A stretch of DNA of 64,000 nucleotides from Cricetomys ansorgei (Eukaryota; Chordata; Mammalia; Rodentia; Nesomyidae): NCBI GenBank assembly GCA_026225945.1, contig JAMJFZ010000818.1, positions 1,841,001 to 1,905,000 on the forward strand, given 5' to 3'. Positions within the stretch are counted from its first letter, which is position 1. Every line of letters begins with the position of its first letter. The translations under genes and the position numbers were made by a program. The notes under the pieces were generated by a model. It searched no databases. It was not told the DNA's origin and saw only the letters and a program-made list of their open reading frames with translations. Positions 50,941 through 61,452 of the stretch are shown in pieces.

Positions 50941-51065
50941 ATCATTAGTGGCTCAATGTGCGACCCTCTGTGCATTTGCTGTGTTCTTGTATGTTTATAC
51001 ATTTTAAATGTTAGAATTATGTAATATATGAAATTTTATATTGCAAGTTTTCCTTAATATTACAT
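50941..51065. other. Unassigned sequence
   Basis: Short gap. Nothing recognised. Confidence 0.4.
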
Positions 51066-51252
51066 TTAAAACATTTTCTTTTCTTTGTTTTTTTGTTTTT
51101 TTGAGACAGGGTTTCTCTGCTGCAACTCTGGCTGTTCTTGGACTCACTCTGTAGATCAGGCTAGTCTCAAACTTACAGAGATCCACCTATCTCTGCCTTC
51201 CAAGTGCTGGGATTAAAGGTGTGCCACACCACCCAGCCTTAAAGCATTTTCT
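51066..51252 (-). mobile_element. B1 SINE, reverse, young, with target duplication
   Basis: B1 body 51080-51238: tttttgagacagggtttctc, tgctgcaactctggctgttc, ctgtagatcaggctagtctc and gctgggattaaaggtgtgcc. Flanked by ttaaaacattttct (51066-51079) and ttaaagcattttct (51239-51252), 13 of 14 identical. Confidence 0.96.
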
Positions 51253-51385
51253 AAATGATTTATTTGATGGTTTGTGGAAATTCATTTTTATTGGGTGAAT
51301 ATTTATTGCATAGGTGGATTGTAAATATCTAGCCACAGAATTGGGACTCACAGGGTGAAGCATATCACAGGAAATTAATAACTAT
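51253..51385 (+). mobile_element. Possible L2 3' end
   Basis: attgggtgaatatttattgc and gaaattaataactatttgct gagtagagg resemble the L2 terminus, which ends in ttgttgaatgaatgaa-type repeats. It runs directly into the TGGA array. Confidence 0.45.
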
Positions 51386-51770
51386 TTGCTGAGTAGAGGA
51401 ATGGATGGATGAGTGGATGGGTGAGCAGAAGGATGAATGGGTGGTGGATGAATGGATGGATATGGGTGGGTAATGAATGAGTGGATGGATGGATGGGTAG
51501 TAGATGAATAGATGGATGAATGGATATGGACAGGTGATGTACAAATGAATGGCTGGCTGGATGAGTGGGTTGATAGTTAGATGCATGGATGGTGAGCAGA
51601 GGGATGAACAGGTAGGTGGTGGATGGATGGATGGATGGATATGGGTGGGTAATGAATGAGTGGATGAAAGGATGAGTGAGTTGACAGTTGGATAAATGGA
51701 TGGATGATGAATGAGTGGACAGATGGACAAGTGAGTGGGTGGGTAGATGGATGGATGAGTTGATGGACTT
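51386..51770. repeat. (TGGA)n array, about 385 bp, imperfect
   Basis: TGGA with TGAA, TGAG, TGGG and CAGA variants. Longer phrases recur, such as ggatatgggtgggtaatgaa tgagtgga (about 51459 and 51640), so it has a higher-order duplication of about 180 bp. Confidence 0.95.
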
Positions 51771-51849
51771 CGTCTTGATTATAACCCATTTGAACACAGA
51801 AGGGTCACTTCCTTTTTTGGTGTAATAGCACTGCAATCAATTCCCTTAT

Positions 51850-52094
51850 ACCTAAACATTTGATTACCTCCTTAATTATTTCTTTAGGGAAATGTCCTGG
51901 AAGGAGGACTAATGAGTGAAAGGGTATAGCTTAATTGAGACCCTCAGTGAGAATCGCTAAATTGCTATTTAGAAAGGATGTGCCATTAATACTTCTATAA
52001 ACACTTCAGGGGGATGCAACTCTCGGAATAATTTGCCAAGCTAACTTACATAATTTTAAAAACTTTGATAATTTGATATTTGTTTATTTAGGTT
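51850..52094 (-). mobile_element. Old L1 (L1ME-type) fragment, reverse, part 1
   Basis: tttctttagggaaatgtcct, gagtgaaagggtatagctta, cgctaaattgctatttagaa and actttgataatttgatattt follow antisense L1 ('gctgggtcaaagggtatgta', 'actgccaaattgccctcca'). Continues after the two SINEs at 52365. Confidence 0.68.
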
Positions 52095-52208
52095 TGCAAT
52101 TTTGGCACCTGTGATCTCAGTATGCAGGAGGCAGAGGCTGCAAGATCGCTTGAGATTCAAGCCAGTGGGTGATACATAATTAGACCCTATTCTTAAGAAG
52201 GCTCATTA
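52095..52208 (+). mobile_element. B1-related SINE, forward, old
   Basis: ttggcacctgtgatctcagt, gcaggaggcagaggctgcaa and gagattcaagccagtgggtg. Confidence 0.7.
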
Positions 52209-52211
52209 AAG

Positions 52212-52357
52212 GCTGGGTGTCTTAGAGCACGCCTTTAACCCCAGCACTCAGGAGGCAGAGGCAGGAGGATCTCTGTGAGTTTGAGGCCAGCCTGGTCTAC
52301 ATAGCAAGTTCCAAGAAAGCCAGGACGACATAGAGAGATACTGTCTCAAAAAATTAA
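52212..52357 (+). mobile_element. B1 SINE, forward
   Basis: ggctgggtgtcttagagcac, gcctttaaccccagcactca, gaggccagcctggtctacat and gagagatactgtctcaaaaa. Full length. Confidence 0.95.
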
Positions 52358-52364
52358 TAAATTA

Positions 52365-52450
52365 TTTAAGTTGATTTTTATTACCAGTGAATTTGATCAT
52401 TTTATGTGATTATTTGTGTATTGTTTTAGAATTTGTGGAGGCATAATTTC
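52365..52450 (-). mobile_element. Old L1 fragment, reverse, part 2
   Basis: ttgatttttattaccagtga atttgatcat and tgtgattatttgtgtattgt continue the antisense L1 order interrupted by the SINEs ('actagtgaggttgaacatct tttcat'). Confidence 0.6.
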
Positions 52451-52519
52451 TAATCAGGTATAATTTCCAATGTTTATGTCTACATCAGTTGGGCAAATAA
52501 TATAGTTATTTGTGTTGTC

Positions 52520-52640
52520 TGTATTGGTGGGTGGGTGGATGGATTGGTGGGGGGTACAGGAGAGTAGATAGATGAATTGGTGGGTGGGTAGATTGGGAGT
52601 GGATGGGGGTAGGTGGAAGGATGGTGAGTGGGTGGAATCG
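52520..52640. repeat. (TGGG/TGGA)n array
   Basis: ttggtgggtgggtggatgga and gtggatgggggtaggtggaa type units, G-rich on the + strand. Confidence 0.93.
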
Positions 52641-52905
52641 TTTAGAGACACCTTCAGGAAAAGGCTGCTTTGCGGTACCCTTTAGATCATAGCGGGATGT
52701 ACGCTTGTTCATCCCAAGTCACCAGCAACTCCCTTGGACAAATGCTGTGCTTGGTGCTTCATCCTTTCCCTAATGCCTATAATCTAATTTCCCTAACAAA
52801 ATTAGATATGACTAAGTTTGGAGGCTCAGGCCTGTTTGACACTAGAACATTTGTCCACCCTTCTGTTCTGAAGCACACCGGAGAGACAAAAGGCTCATCA
52901 GTAGG
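52641..52905. other. Unassigned sequence between inverted arrays
   Basis: Single-copy looking spacer between a TGG-rich and a CCA-rich array. Contains taatctaatttccctaaca. Confidence 0.4.
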
Positions 52906-52907
52906 GG

Positions 52908-53115
52908 AACAGCCCTCCATCCCTTCCTTCCATCCATCCACCATCCATCTACCAATCTTATCCATCTGTCTAAACCTACCCCAACCCATCAACCTACAGT
53001 CTACCCATCCATCTGCCAATCCATCCACCCACCAACTAATCCATCCATCCATCCATCCATCCATGCGTGCATGTATCCACCCACCTACCCACCAACCAAC
53101 CAATCCCTCTGCCCA
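52908..53115. repeat. (CCAT)n array
   Basis: CCAT with CCAA, CTAC and CACC variants. Complementary to the TGG-rich array 270 bp upstream. Confidence 0.95.
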
Positions 53116-54300
53116 CACAACCCACTCATTCTTCTCCTTACTCGTGTGGCTTGACCGTACATACACTTGTACTTTGCTTGTGTGACTGTTAGGCTAAACA
53201 CAGATCAGCTCTGTGGCTCCCCCATGCAGGGAGGATCCCCTGGGGGCCAATGGGAGGTGTGCACAGAGGGTGTGGAGATGGGATCCAGAAAACAAGCTTT
53301 GGATTCCTGGACAACCACTGTCGGGACCTTTCGAAAGGATTGCGATATGTTTGGCAAGGGCTGAGGGTACAGTTTGTGGCTGAAACACAGAGTTTTTCTC
53401 TGAATAAGTCAAGCTAGCTTGTCTGGGGTCACATCCATGGGTGCTGGACAATCCAGCAAGCTAAAACAGCATGGGCGGCGGCAGCTACGTGCTAGAAAAC
53501 AGAATGCTTGTTTCCATCAGGGACATCCCCAAGCGACAGACTCAGAATGGAAATGAGGAGAGTGTAAGCTCTTGGATTCTGGGGGCACGAATTATTTCTC
53601 TCTGCCATCGATCGGCTCCATGCTGGAATGCCGTACCTCACTTTACCCCTCTGTCGTATAGGCTGGTGAGGACAGAGAGACCGTGCTGCAGACGGCTGAG
53701 AGCAGCCTCAGCGGCGGGGAGGAATACAGATGGTGCCCTTCTCCCTAAGGGGTGGGGAGTCTCTCCAGGCCCTAGAGTCGAGGATTCTTCCAAAGTCCCT
53801 GCTCTTATGGCGACTGCAAGTGGCCAAGGGGGACAGCTCTACCTGTCTTAGCTTCTGAGACGCCTGGGGACTTGTGGCCCCTGGAGGGCTTCCCCCTCCC
53901 AGGGATGCTGAACCCTGCAGGGAGAAAATGATGTGCCAGGGAGCATCAAGCAGCTGGGTGGGATCCCACCTCTAGTCCCCCCCCCATCTGCTCTTGCACT
54001 CTGGAGCTCCATCCACCTGCTCTGCTCATACCCGGCCCAAGTACCATGAAACGAAGGGCAAAAACCATTAAAACCGGCCAGTGCTAAGCTTGCCTAGGCC
54101 TCTCCAACCAACCCTTCCCATGGAAAGCACAGCCGAGGTTTGTCCATGTTTTTCTCCCTACCGCCCCCTTTGGCTCTTGACCTCCTGAACCTGTGGGCCA
54201 TGCCTCTTGCTTCTAGGGATCTCAAGGTTTAACACATGTCCTTTGTGACATCATTTGTGGGTTTGAGTCTTACCAATCCTGACAAAAACAAACTAGAATA
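53116..54300. other. Unassigned single-copy sequence, about 1.2 kb
   Basis: One of the longer stretches without recognised repeats. A 126-codon + frame (53471-53851) has no domain and no support beyond being open. Confidence 0.45.
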
Positions 54301-54304
54301 ACCT

Positions 54305-54445
54305 TAAAACAGCCTTCCCTGCTCTTCCTCCCTTCTTCTGCCCTCTCTTCCCTCCCCTTCCCTTCCTTGTCCTCCCTTCTTTCGCCTACCTTCTCTCCTA
54401 GCTCCTTTTCTCCTGTCTTCCATTTCTTCCTCTCTTCATTCCAAG
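54305..54445. repeat. Polypyrimidine tract, about 140 bp
   Basis: Almost only C and T (ccctctcttccctccccttc and similar). The opposite strand is purine-rich and gives a Glu/Lys/Arg-rich spurious frame. Confidence 0.9.
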
Positions 54446-54730
54446 GTCTACGCAACCCACACTGAGCATGAACTGTCCTCCTGCCCTGGCCTCTTCAGTA
54501 CCCACATTATCTGTCGTCTGTGACTAAGGCAGGCTGCTATGCTCTTAGGGGCCACCTCCTTCCATGAAATAGGGGCACCCCATCGTTGGCAGTTGTGTGG
54601 ATTGAGGGTTCAGGACAGGTGACCCCAAGTCCCTCGCTAACCCTTTATCTCTCACTTCTTTGAACATATAGCATTGCAAATAATGCATTTGCATATCTGC
54701 CCACCTCCTCCTCTGAGACTAACAACTTTC
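54446..54730. other. Unassigned sequence
   Basis: Nothing recognised. Confidence 0.4.
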
Positions 54731-54734
54731 TTTT

Positions 54735-55035
54735 CCAGGAGGTGTGCATGGGGGGCGAACCTAGAACAGTGCCTGACACACAATAGGTGCTCATGTGTGG
54801 TTCAGATGGAGTGAATAGGAGTGTGCCTGGCACCTAGAGCACACGCTTATTGCTTCCGTCAGTCTTCAGCCCTTCTGTAAGCCTGGTGTATGTGGACCAC
54901 TTCACAGTTTGGAAGCCCTTCTGGAAGGTTCTTGTCCACTTATCCTGGCCTATAAAGTGTTGTACTTGTGGGGAGGCTCTTGTCCAAGGCCCTCAGAGCA
55001 CTTAATAAACATTAGCCACGTAAATGGCATGCTTT
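54735..55035 (+). mobile_element. L2 3' fragments
   Basis: 54760-54840: acctagaacagtgcctgaca cacaataggtgctcatgtg, an L2 3' phrase ('cagtgcctggcacatagtag gtgctcaataaa'). 55000-55030: cagagcacttaataaacatt is a similar phrase. Confidence 0.65.
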
Positions 55036-55379
55036 GTGTGTGGCAGGTCGGGTGTGATTCTCTGAGTCCAAACCTGTTCTGGAAATGAACGGAAAGTTTA
55101 AACACATCCAGAGACCTCCAGGGCCACTGGGCCATCTGCCCAGTGACGTCTGCCTGGTGGCTCAGGACGCAGAGATTCCTGGAAGATACTCTCCCCACCC
55201 TTCACCCCTCCTTCTTTCTCACAGGCCAGTGTCCTGGAGCGGGTGCTATTTTTGCTCTGTTGGCAAAGCTCCCTGAACTCAGTTAAGACAACGGTTGTGG
55301 CTGCCAGGATGTTCGTTGCACGGATTTATCAAGCTCCCACTTAGCAGAGCCGTCGGGGGAGGCGCAAGGCACCTTTGAC
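55036..55379. other. Unassigned sequence
   Basis: Nothing recognised. Confidence 0.4.
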
Positions 55380-55450
55380 GCTGATTCAACAAGCGTTAAG
55401 GACCCACTCTGGTCCTGGTGTTGGGGACACAGGCAGAGGAGGTTGGGCAG
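55380..55450 (-). mobile_element. L2 fragment
   Basis: tgattcaacaagcgttaagg acccactctgg, gttggggacacaggcagagg match the L2 phrase 'attcaacaaatatttattga gcacctact ... ctggggatacag'. Confidence 0.7.
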
Positions 55451-55838
55451 AGGTCAGTGGCTGTCTAGAGGAAGTGCTTGGCTGAGTACAGACAGCACCC
55501 AGAGCTCTGCGGGGAAGGGAAGCAGCATGCATGAGTCAGCTCCCGCTTCTCCAAGGAGGAATGATTTTGGATGGTCAGGGCTCTTTAAACTGTAACTTAC
55601 GAACCCCTGTCTCAACAGGCTTAAGCCACAGAGAGAATGCCTTGGTTTATAAAACAAACAAGTCCGGGAACAGGGTGGCTTCAGGCCCAGCTGGATCAAG
55701 GGGCTTACGTGAGAATTTCAACTCTGGGTTCTGTCTCTCTGCCTGCTGACCTCAGTTCCTCCAAACCACAGGTGGTGTTCCTGTCACTTGAGAGAAGAGA
55801 TAGGAACTGGAAACCCTCTGTTCAACGCTTCCCCTGAC
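55451..55838. other. Unassigned single-copy sequence
   Basis: Nothing recognised. Confidence 0.4.
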
Positions 55839-55839
55839 A

Positions 55840-56130
55840 TGAAACGTGTGTTTGCTTAGCCAATATTTACAAGGTGGCAAGTAAGACAGTGTTGCTCTGT
55901 GTACCCTGCAGGCAGACACATGTCCAGAGATCCTCGTTAACCCATAAGACTGGAAGAAGCTGAAACTTCCCACAACGGGGGCTGATGAGTAAGTAAACCA
56001 CACACCCTGGTGCTCATGTGAAAGGAAGACTGTGCAGCCTCGGGAGTTACAGGTACGCTCACCTGGGGTGACCTGCCCACCCCATGGGACATTTGGCAGA
56101 CTGGTGAGAACATGGGAGCCGTATCTTCTC
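55840..56130 (+). mobile_element. Possible L1M ORF2-end fragment, forward
   Basis: ggaagaagctgaaacttccc, gctgatgagtaagtaaacca and gtgctcatgtgaaaggaaga weakly follow the sense L1 phrase 'gaaacaacccaaatgtccat ... gaatggataaacaaa'. Confidence 0.3.
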
Positions 56131-57168
56131 ATGCTCAGTGAGATTCACAGTAAGCCACACACAGCTTTGACACGGTACAGTGGGAAGAATCAAGCACCTG
56201 GCCAGACCCCCCACCCACCCATTGCTTGTCCTACACAGTGTCCCTTGTGTGTGACTGGGTGGAGAACATCTCACAGAGTCTTCTGTGTTAAGACTTTTAA
56301 GGCCTTCCAGTCTCAGGGTTGCTCAAAGAAACAGGACTGGGTGTGCCTAGGTGGGGTCTGTGCAGCAGCTCTTTGCAGGACCTTTAATGCAGAGGGCTTT
56401 CGAGGGAGGGTCTTAGAAGGATTTTTGACTGTGAATTTCATCTCCCGGACATCCACAGTTCAGTACCACACTGGGTGGTGGTGGTAGCTGACAATGATGG
56501 GTTTCATCGCTTCATGGAGACCCCGAGTGTGAAATGGAGGTACCGAGGAGGCATTGACTCCTCTGAACCTCTACAAGAATCCTGTCTTGCTGCTTTGGGA
56601 ACCCTGACCAGGGGCTTTGAGAGAATCTAGAAAGGAAAGACACACAGACACACATACAGAAAAGCTGGGGTCTCGCGGGCTGTGCATTCTCTGATGGACT
56701 CACACCGAGTCCATCAACCGGGTACATCAGCTCATTCATTAGGAACAGCGCAGGGGAGGTGTCTGTAGGGGAGCTGTCTCAGCCATAAACACCTGGGAGG
56801 AAGAAGCTGCTGGTTTTTGTGCACACTGGTCAACTGTCTGCACTTGGACCTCTGAGGAAGGCTTTGCTATCTCTTTGAGCCTTGCCCAAGAAAGGTTTTG
56901 CCATTCCCCTGAAGATGGGTCATTGGGATCCTTGCCAAGGCTGTGGCCATGTCAACAATATACAGCCACTCAGGACAACCTCCGGTCCCCACACTGTGTT
57001 CCTGTTTCCCTCATCCCCAACAATGTTCACCTCCTAGCCCCTACCCTAAATAGACCATAAACTCCTTGTGTGTGTGGGGGGGTGCTGGCTAATTCCCCTT
57101 AGCACACTTACCACCTAGTAGCTCTTCATATTCACAGGATTGTGAAGCTCTCCTAGATCAACAACACA
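56131..57168. other. Unassigned single-copy sequence, about 1 kb
   Basis: No recognised repeat over most of 1 kb. A 151-codon + frame (56032-56487) has no domain. No gene called. Confidence 0.45.
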
Positions 57169-57169
57169 G

Positions 57170-57525
57170 GAGACACGGCATAAAGGTTTGCTGAATGGGA
57201 GAAATGGGTGGATGGATGGATTCAAAGAATGACCGGGGTGGGTGGATGACAAACAAATTTGATGAATAATGGATAAGTGAATGAACAGACAAATTCGGTG
57301 GATGGATAGGTGGCGAATGGAAGAATGGATGGATAGATGGGTAGACGGATGGGTGAGTGGGCAAATCCAGTCGTAGATTGGTGGCTGGCCAGATGCAAGA
57401 GTAGATGTGTGGACAGATGGATGGATGGATAGATGGGTGGATGGTGGCAAGATCAATGGATGGACGGGCGCACGGGAGAGTGGGTGGGCGCACTGATGTA
57501 TGCATGAGGAGGTGGAGGTGAATTG
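57170..57525. repeat. (TGGA)n array growing from an L2-like tail
   Basis: Begins with ataaaggtttgctgaatggg agaaatggg, the L2 terminal phrase, then TGGA with GACA, GAAT and GGGT variants over about 310 bp. Confidence 0.9.
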
Positions 57526-58345
57526 ATGATTCTTGATCATTGCTCAGTCACAATTTCATATGCTGAAAGGGGATCCCCAAGGACAAATGGGCTTCCAAAG
57601 AGACGGAGTTGTCTGTCTTCCTGATTTCTAGGACACTCTCTACTTCCTTTTCCAATAAAAGGGAGTTGGCGTTCATTTGCCTGGTGAATTTCCTTTCTGT
57701 TTCTGTTGTCTGCTGTGGAGAGTGGTGACACCCCGACTCACCAGGTCTAGGGTTCCCTCAGGGAAGAAAATGGCTATGATGTGGAAAGAGTCCCTCTATC
57801 TTCCTGCAGACAGACCCTGCTGGGGATGTCTGGGACAGTTCTCCTGAGGCAGCTTTGCCACTCCGCAGAAAAAGGCAGCTCTCGTACAGGGTCTTGTTTC
57901 AAAGCAGAAGAAAACCGAGCCCTGAGTGCAGCTTTGCACTGACTGCCTAAACTCGTTGTCCCTGGGGATCCACGCTCTCAGCCTACCTTCACTTCAGAGC
58001 ACGGCTGCTCCCTTAGGGACAGCATCCCACAACTCCCCAAGGAATCCTGGCTTCCCCCACCCCCCCCCCCCCACTCCCGCCTGCTGTTATCCTCAGGACT
58101 CCCTAGAAAGAGGGGCCAGCTCACTCAGCAATCAGTCTCAGAGGGATCCACCTGCGCCATCCGGCAGCAGGGTACCATTAGTTGCCCAGCCTACCACAGC
58201 CTAGTTCAGCGCTTAGCCTGCAGACGCACCTCTCCCTCAGGAGTCCATCCTTGGGAGGTTAAACTCAGTAGCTTGCTGGCTGCTTGAGCAGATACCCCCG
58301 ACTTTCCGCTGCCTCTGCTGTGCTCTCCACAGGGCGCTGAGCAAG
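57526..58345. other. Unassigned single-copy sequence, with a C-run
   Basis: Nothing recognised apart from a C-rich run (cccccaccccccccccccc, about 58055-58073). Confidence 0.45.
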
Positions 58346-58349
58346 AGCA

Positions 58350-58475
58350 GACAAGCTGCGAGACAGCTATTAATATTCCCACTTCACAGAAGGAAAAGGG
58401 AAGCTGGGCCCCTTCCCGGGTCTCACTCCTGCCCAGGCAGCCAGGAAGCGGTGGAGCCCAGTGCTAGCCCAGAGC
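58350..58475 (+). mobile_element. MIR fragment, forward
   Basis: attaatattcccacttcaca gaaggaaaa and caggaagcggtggagcccag follow the MIR order. Confidence 0.55.
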
Positions 58476-58548
58476 CCCCAGACACCTCAGTGCTCTCCGC
58501 AGCCCCTCGCCTGTACTCCGGATTCTTCCTAGAAGTGATTCCTGAGGC

Positions 58549-58870
58549 CCAGGAGATGGCTCCGTGGATAAAGATCTTGCCGTGCGGCCACGAGGACCAG
58601 AGTTTGGATCCTCAGAACTCACATGAAAGCCAGACCAGTGCGCCGACGTGTAGAACCTTGGGAGGAAGAGATAGTGGCTTCCCAGTGCAAACTGGCTAGC
58701 TGGACTAGCTGAATCAGGGCTCCCCGTCTGGAGAGGGTAGCAATCAAGAAGGACACCGACATCAACTTTGTTTCCCCACATGCATGTGCACATACAATCC
58801 CCCCCAGGCAGCCTGAGCATGTGGATATGGATACAGACATGCCACATATCCATATGCATGCGGAAGAGAA
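58549..58870 (+). mobile_element. RSINE1-type SINE, forward
   Basis: cccaggagatggctccgtgg ataaag head, gtttggatcctcagaactca catgaaagcc, ctagctggactagctgaatc, caagaaggacaccgacatca and ccacatgcatgtgcacatac. Confidence 0.87.
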
Positions 58871-59234
58871 CGGATAAAAACCAATTGGTTCATACAACTC
58901 AGACCATTTGGTTCCTGCTCCATCCAGTGCTTTAGGGCTGGGACAGAGAGACAGGACCTACCCAACTCTATGACCCTGGCATGGGCTTTTTAATGTGAAT
59001 GATCGTGGCATATTGTTCAACACACCCTCTGTCTCTTTAAGACCGGCATCTTCTGCTGAGCTGTCGAAGGGGCTTGTGGAAACTCCTCTGGGAGCAACAA
59101 CCCCCCATGGAATGATAAAAGGGTCACTTTAACTGAAATACAGTTGTAAGCAGTGGCCAGGTTTAAGCACAGGGCTCTCACATGTCAGACCTTAGAGCAT
59201 GGGACCCTCTATGTGGGCAGTGCATACATAAATG
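58871..59234. other. Unassigned single-copy sequence
   Basis: Nothing recognised. Confidence 0.4.
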
Positions 59235-59540
59235 TATGTATAATTTATGCAATATTTCTCCTATTCACACTCCCTACTTAAGCTATCCATTAAAGCCCAT
59301 CACATTAATTTAATTGAAAAATTCTGGGGGAATTGTATTAGCTTTTTTCCCATTAAATTAACATTACAGCCTTCAAATAGATGTCCTGTGCACCCATTGT
59401 TGCTAACAAAATTATTATGCAAATTGAAGTCTTGGGCCTTTCTGGGTTTGGCCACCAGCCCCTTGCCTTCCTCCCCCTCCGCTGGCCGCTTTAATTTGAT
59501 TGCCCTTAGCCCCGGGTGCCCAGGCTGGGAACTCTGGTGG
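59235..59540. promoter_or_regulatory. Candidate conserved block with POU octamer
   Basis: The most enhancer-like block of the window. Repeat-free; cacattaatttaattgaaaa, cccattaaattaacattaca, an exact octamer atgcaaat at 59417-59424 within attattatgcaaattg, and cgctttaatttgattgccct. Many TAAT cores inside 250 bp. Conservation is inferred, not measured. Confidence 0.45.
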
Positions 59541-59885
59541 AAACAGGCACACGTGACTCTGGGGCCTCAGCCAGCAGGGCAGCCGGGCTCTGCCAGTTTT
59601 GAAAACACTCTGGCCTCACCCATAGAAAAAAGAATGGGTTGGCATGGCCTCCCCACCCAGCCCCACAAATACCCACAATCCCACCATACGCACGCAAGAC
59701 CAAGTGTGCTGAGAACAAGTCTGCAAGTCTGTGTGCTGAGTCCATGAGATTTGGTCCTTGAGTGACATGGGGACCTTGAGCAAGTGTCTGTACCTCTGGA
59801 AAACAAGGAGGCCACTGTGCCTGCAGGGGAAGCTGGAGGAAGGTGGGATGGCAGGAATGCTAATCTGATTGGCGATTGTCTACTT
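59541..59885. other. Unassigned sequence
   Basis: Nothing recognised. Confidence 0.4.
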
Positions 59886-60267
59886 TCCCATCCTTCCTTC
59901 CATCCATCCATCCACACATCCATCCATCCATCTACACATCCATCCATCCATCCATTTATCCATCCATCCACACATCCATCCATCCATCTACACATTCATC
60001 CATCCACCCATCCATCCATCCATCCATTTATCCATCCATCCATCCATCCATCCATTTATCTCTCCATCCATCCATCCATCCATCCATCTACACATTCATC
60101 CATCCACCCATCCATCCATCCATCCATTTTATCCATCCATCCATCCATCCATTTATCTCTCCATCCATCCATCCATCCATCCATCCATCCATTTATCCTT
60201 CCATCCATCCATCCATCCATCCATCCACCCATCCATTTATCCTTCCATCCATCCAACCATCTGGGCA
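59886..60267. repeat. (CCAT)n array, about 380 bp
   Basis: CCATCCAT with phased CATTTAT, CTACACATT and CCACCCAT variants. Larger blocks recur: ctacacattcatccatccac at 59990 and again about 98 bases later. Open in all three + frames as an Ile-His-Pro-Ser repeat. Confidence 0.97.
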
Positions 60268-60635
60268 CATCCCTGTTCTGTACCAGTCACTTGACTAGGT
60301 ACAGCAGGACACAGGGAAGAACAGAAGAAGCAAGTGTCCAATCTGCAGCTATATGGCTGGGGGCAGATATTAGGGAGATAAATAGGGAGACAAGTGAATC
60401 CAAGTCTTGGGGTACGTGATGACATTCCAGTAGAGGACAGATGGCATTGGTAGCTGAGACCCCCACGGTTACGTCATGTAGTGGTAGCACGGCTACTTAG
60501 TTTGTTTAAGTACAGCATGTCACAGACACACAAGTATTTTTAGAGATAAAGTAAAATGCAAAGGCAGGTCACAAGGACTCATTTCACTTATTAGACAGTA
60601 CTTGGCTCGACAGCCGAGACACTTGTACTGAGTGA
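60268..60635. other. Unassigned sequence
   Basis: Nothing recognised. Confidence 0.4.
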
Positions 60636-60639
60636 TGTG

Positions 60640-61095
60640 TAAAGGTTTGTCCCAAAGAGATGGTCAAGGGCGTTCACGATGGTGTCATTCATGACAGTGC
60701 TTGCTTATCTAGACACAACCCGATGTCAGCGGAGTAGCACAGAGCTGTGAAGAGGGGCCCAGTCATACAACACTATAACACAAAGATGTTGCCGCGCACC
60801 GAGTGGCGTCAGAGTTGGGCAAGCCGGCGAGGTCACCGATGACTCTACCACCTGGTGAGAGAAAGCGTGTTCTGAACCCACCGCCTAAGGGGCAAAGATA
60901 ATTATAAGGAAAGAAGCTAAATTAGTGATGATCTTTGGTGATGGAGGTAGCGACAGATGCCTTGGAGGGACTCGGGGAGCACCTCTGGGGAGGCGGCATG
61001 TTCTGAATCCTAACCTAATTACGAAGGCACATGGGGAAATTAGCTGGCGGTGTGCATCTTTTCATCGCATGTACGCGTGTAAAAGTTCGCTCTTT
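60640..61095 (+). mobile_element. Ancient L1 3' region, forward
   Basis: gtcattcatgacagtgcttg, ccagtcatacaacactataa, gatgatctttggtgatggag, ggcggcatgttctgaatcct and gtgtgcatcttttcatcgca follow, loosely, the sense order of the L1M ORF2 end and 3' UTR. Heavily decayed. Confidence 0.45.
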
Positions 61096-61450
61096 GAGGA
61101 CAACTAGGGACGTGATCTATAGCAAAGGTGGCGAACGCGGGAGCCCCGGAGTCAGCTCTGATCAGCTTGCTACCAGCCGTCGGCTCACCTGCCTGTTGCC
61201 TAAGGCAGCGTGGGTGTTACCGCGGGAAATGCATGGCTGTACCAGAGGCTGCGCACAAGCCTACAGAACATGGAGAACGGACCGGCGGTTCTCCAACAGG
61301 GACAATCTCCGTTCTGGAGAATTTTCTTTCGAGGCCTCACGAGTGTCTTCTGTGTGCACTAGGGAAGGATTAGAATCTCTTCCAGGAGAAGAGCTGGTTC
61401 CATTGAGTGACAGCCATTCCCTCTACCTCAAGCAGACAGAGGTAGCCTCT
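61096..61450. other. Unassigned sequence
   Basis: A 190-codon + frame (61031-61603) crosses this and runs into a transposon, so it is not a gene. Nothing else recognised. Confidence 0.45.
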
Positions 61451-61452
61451 AT

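Noticed and set aside
59784..60419. 211-codon frame of Ile-His-Pro-Ser repeats
   Set aside because: Pure translation of the CCAT array. All three + frames are open, which is a property of a 4-bp repeat without stop words and not of coding.
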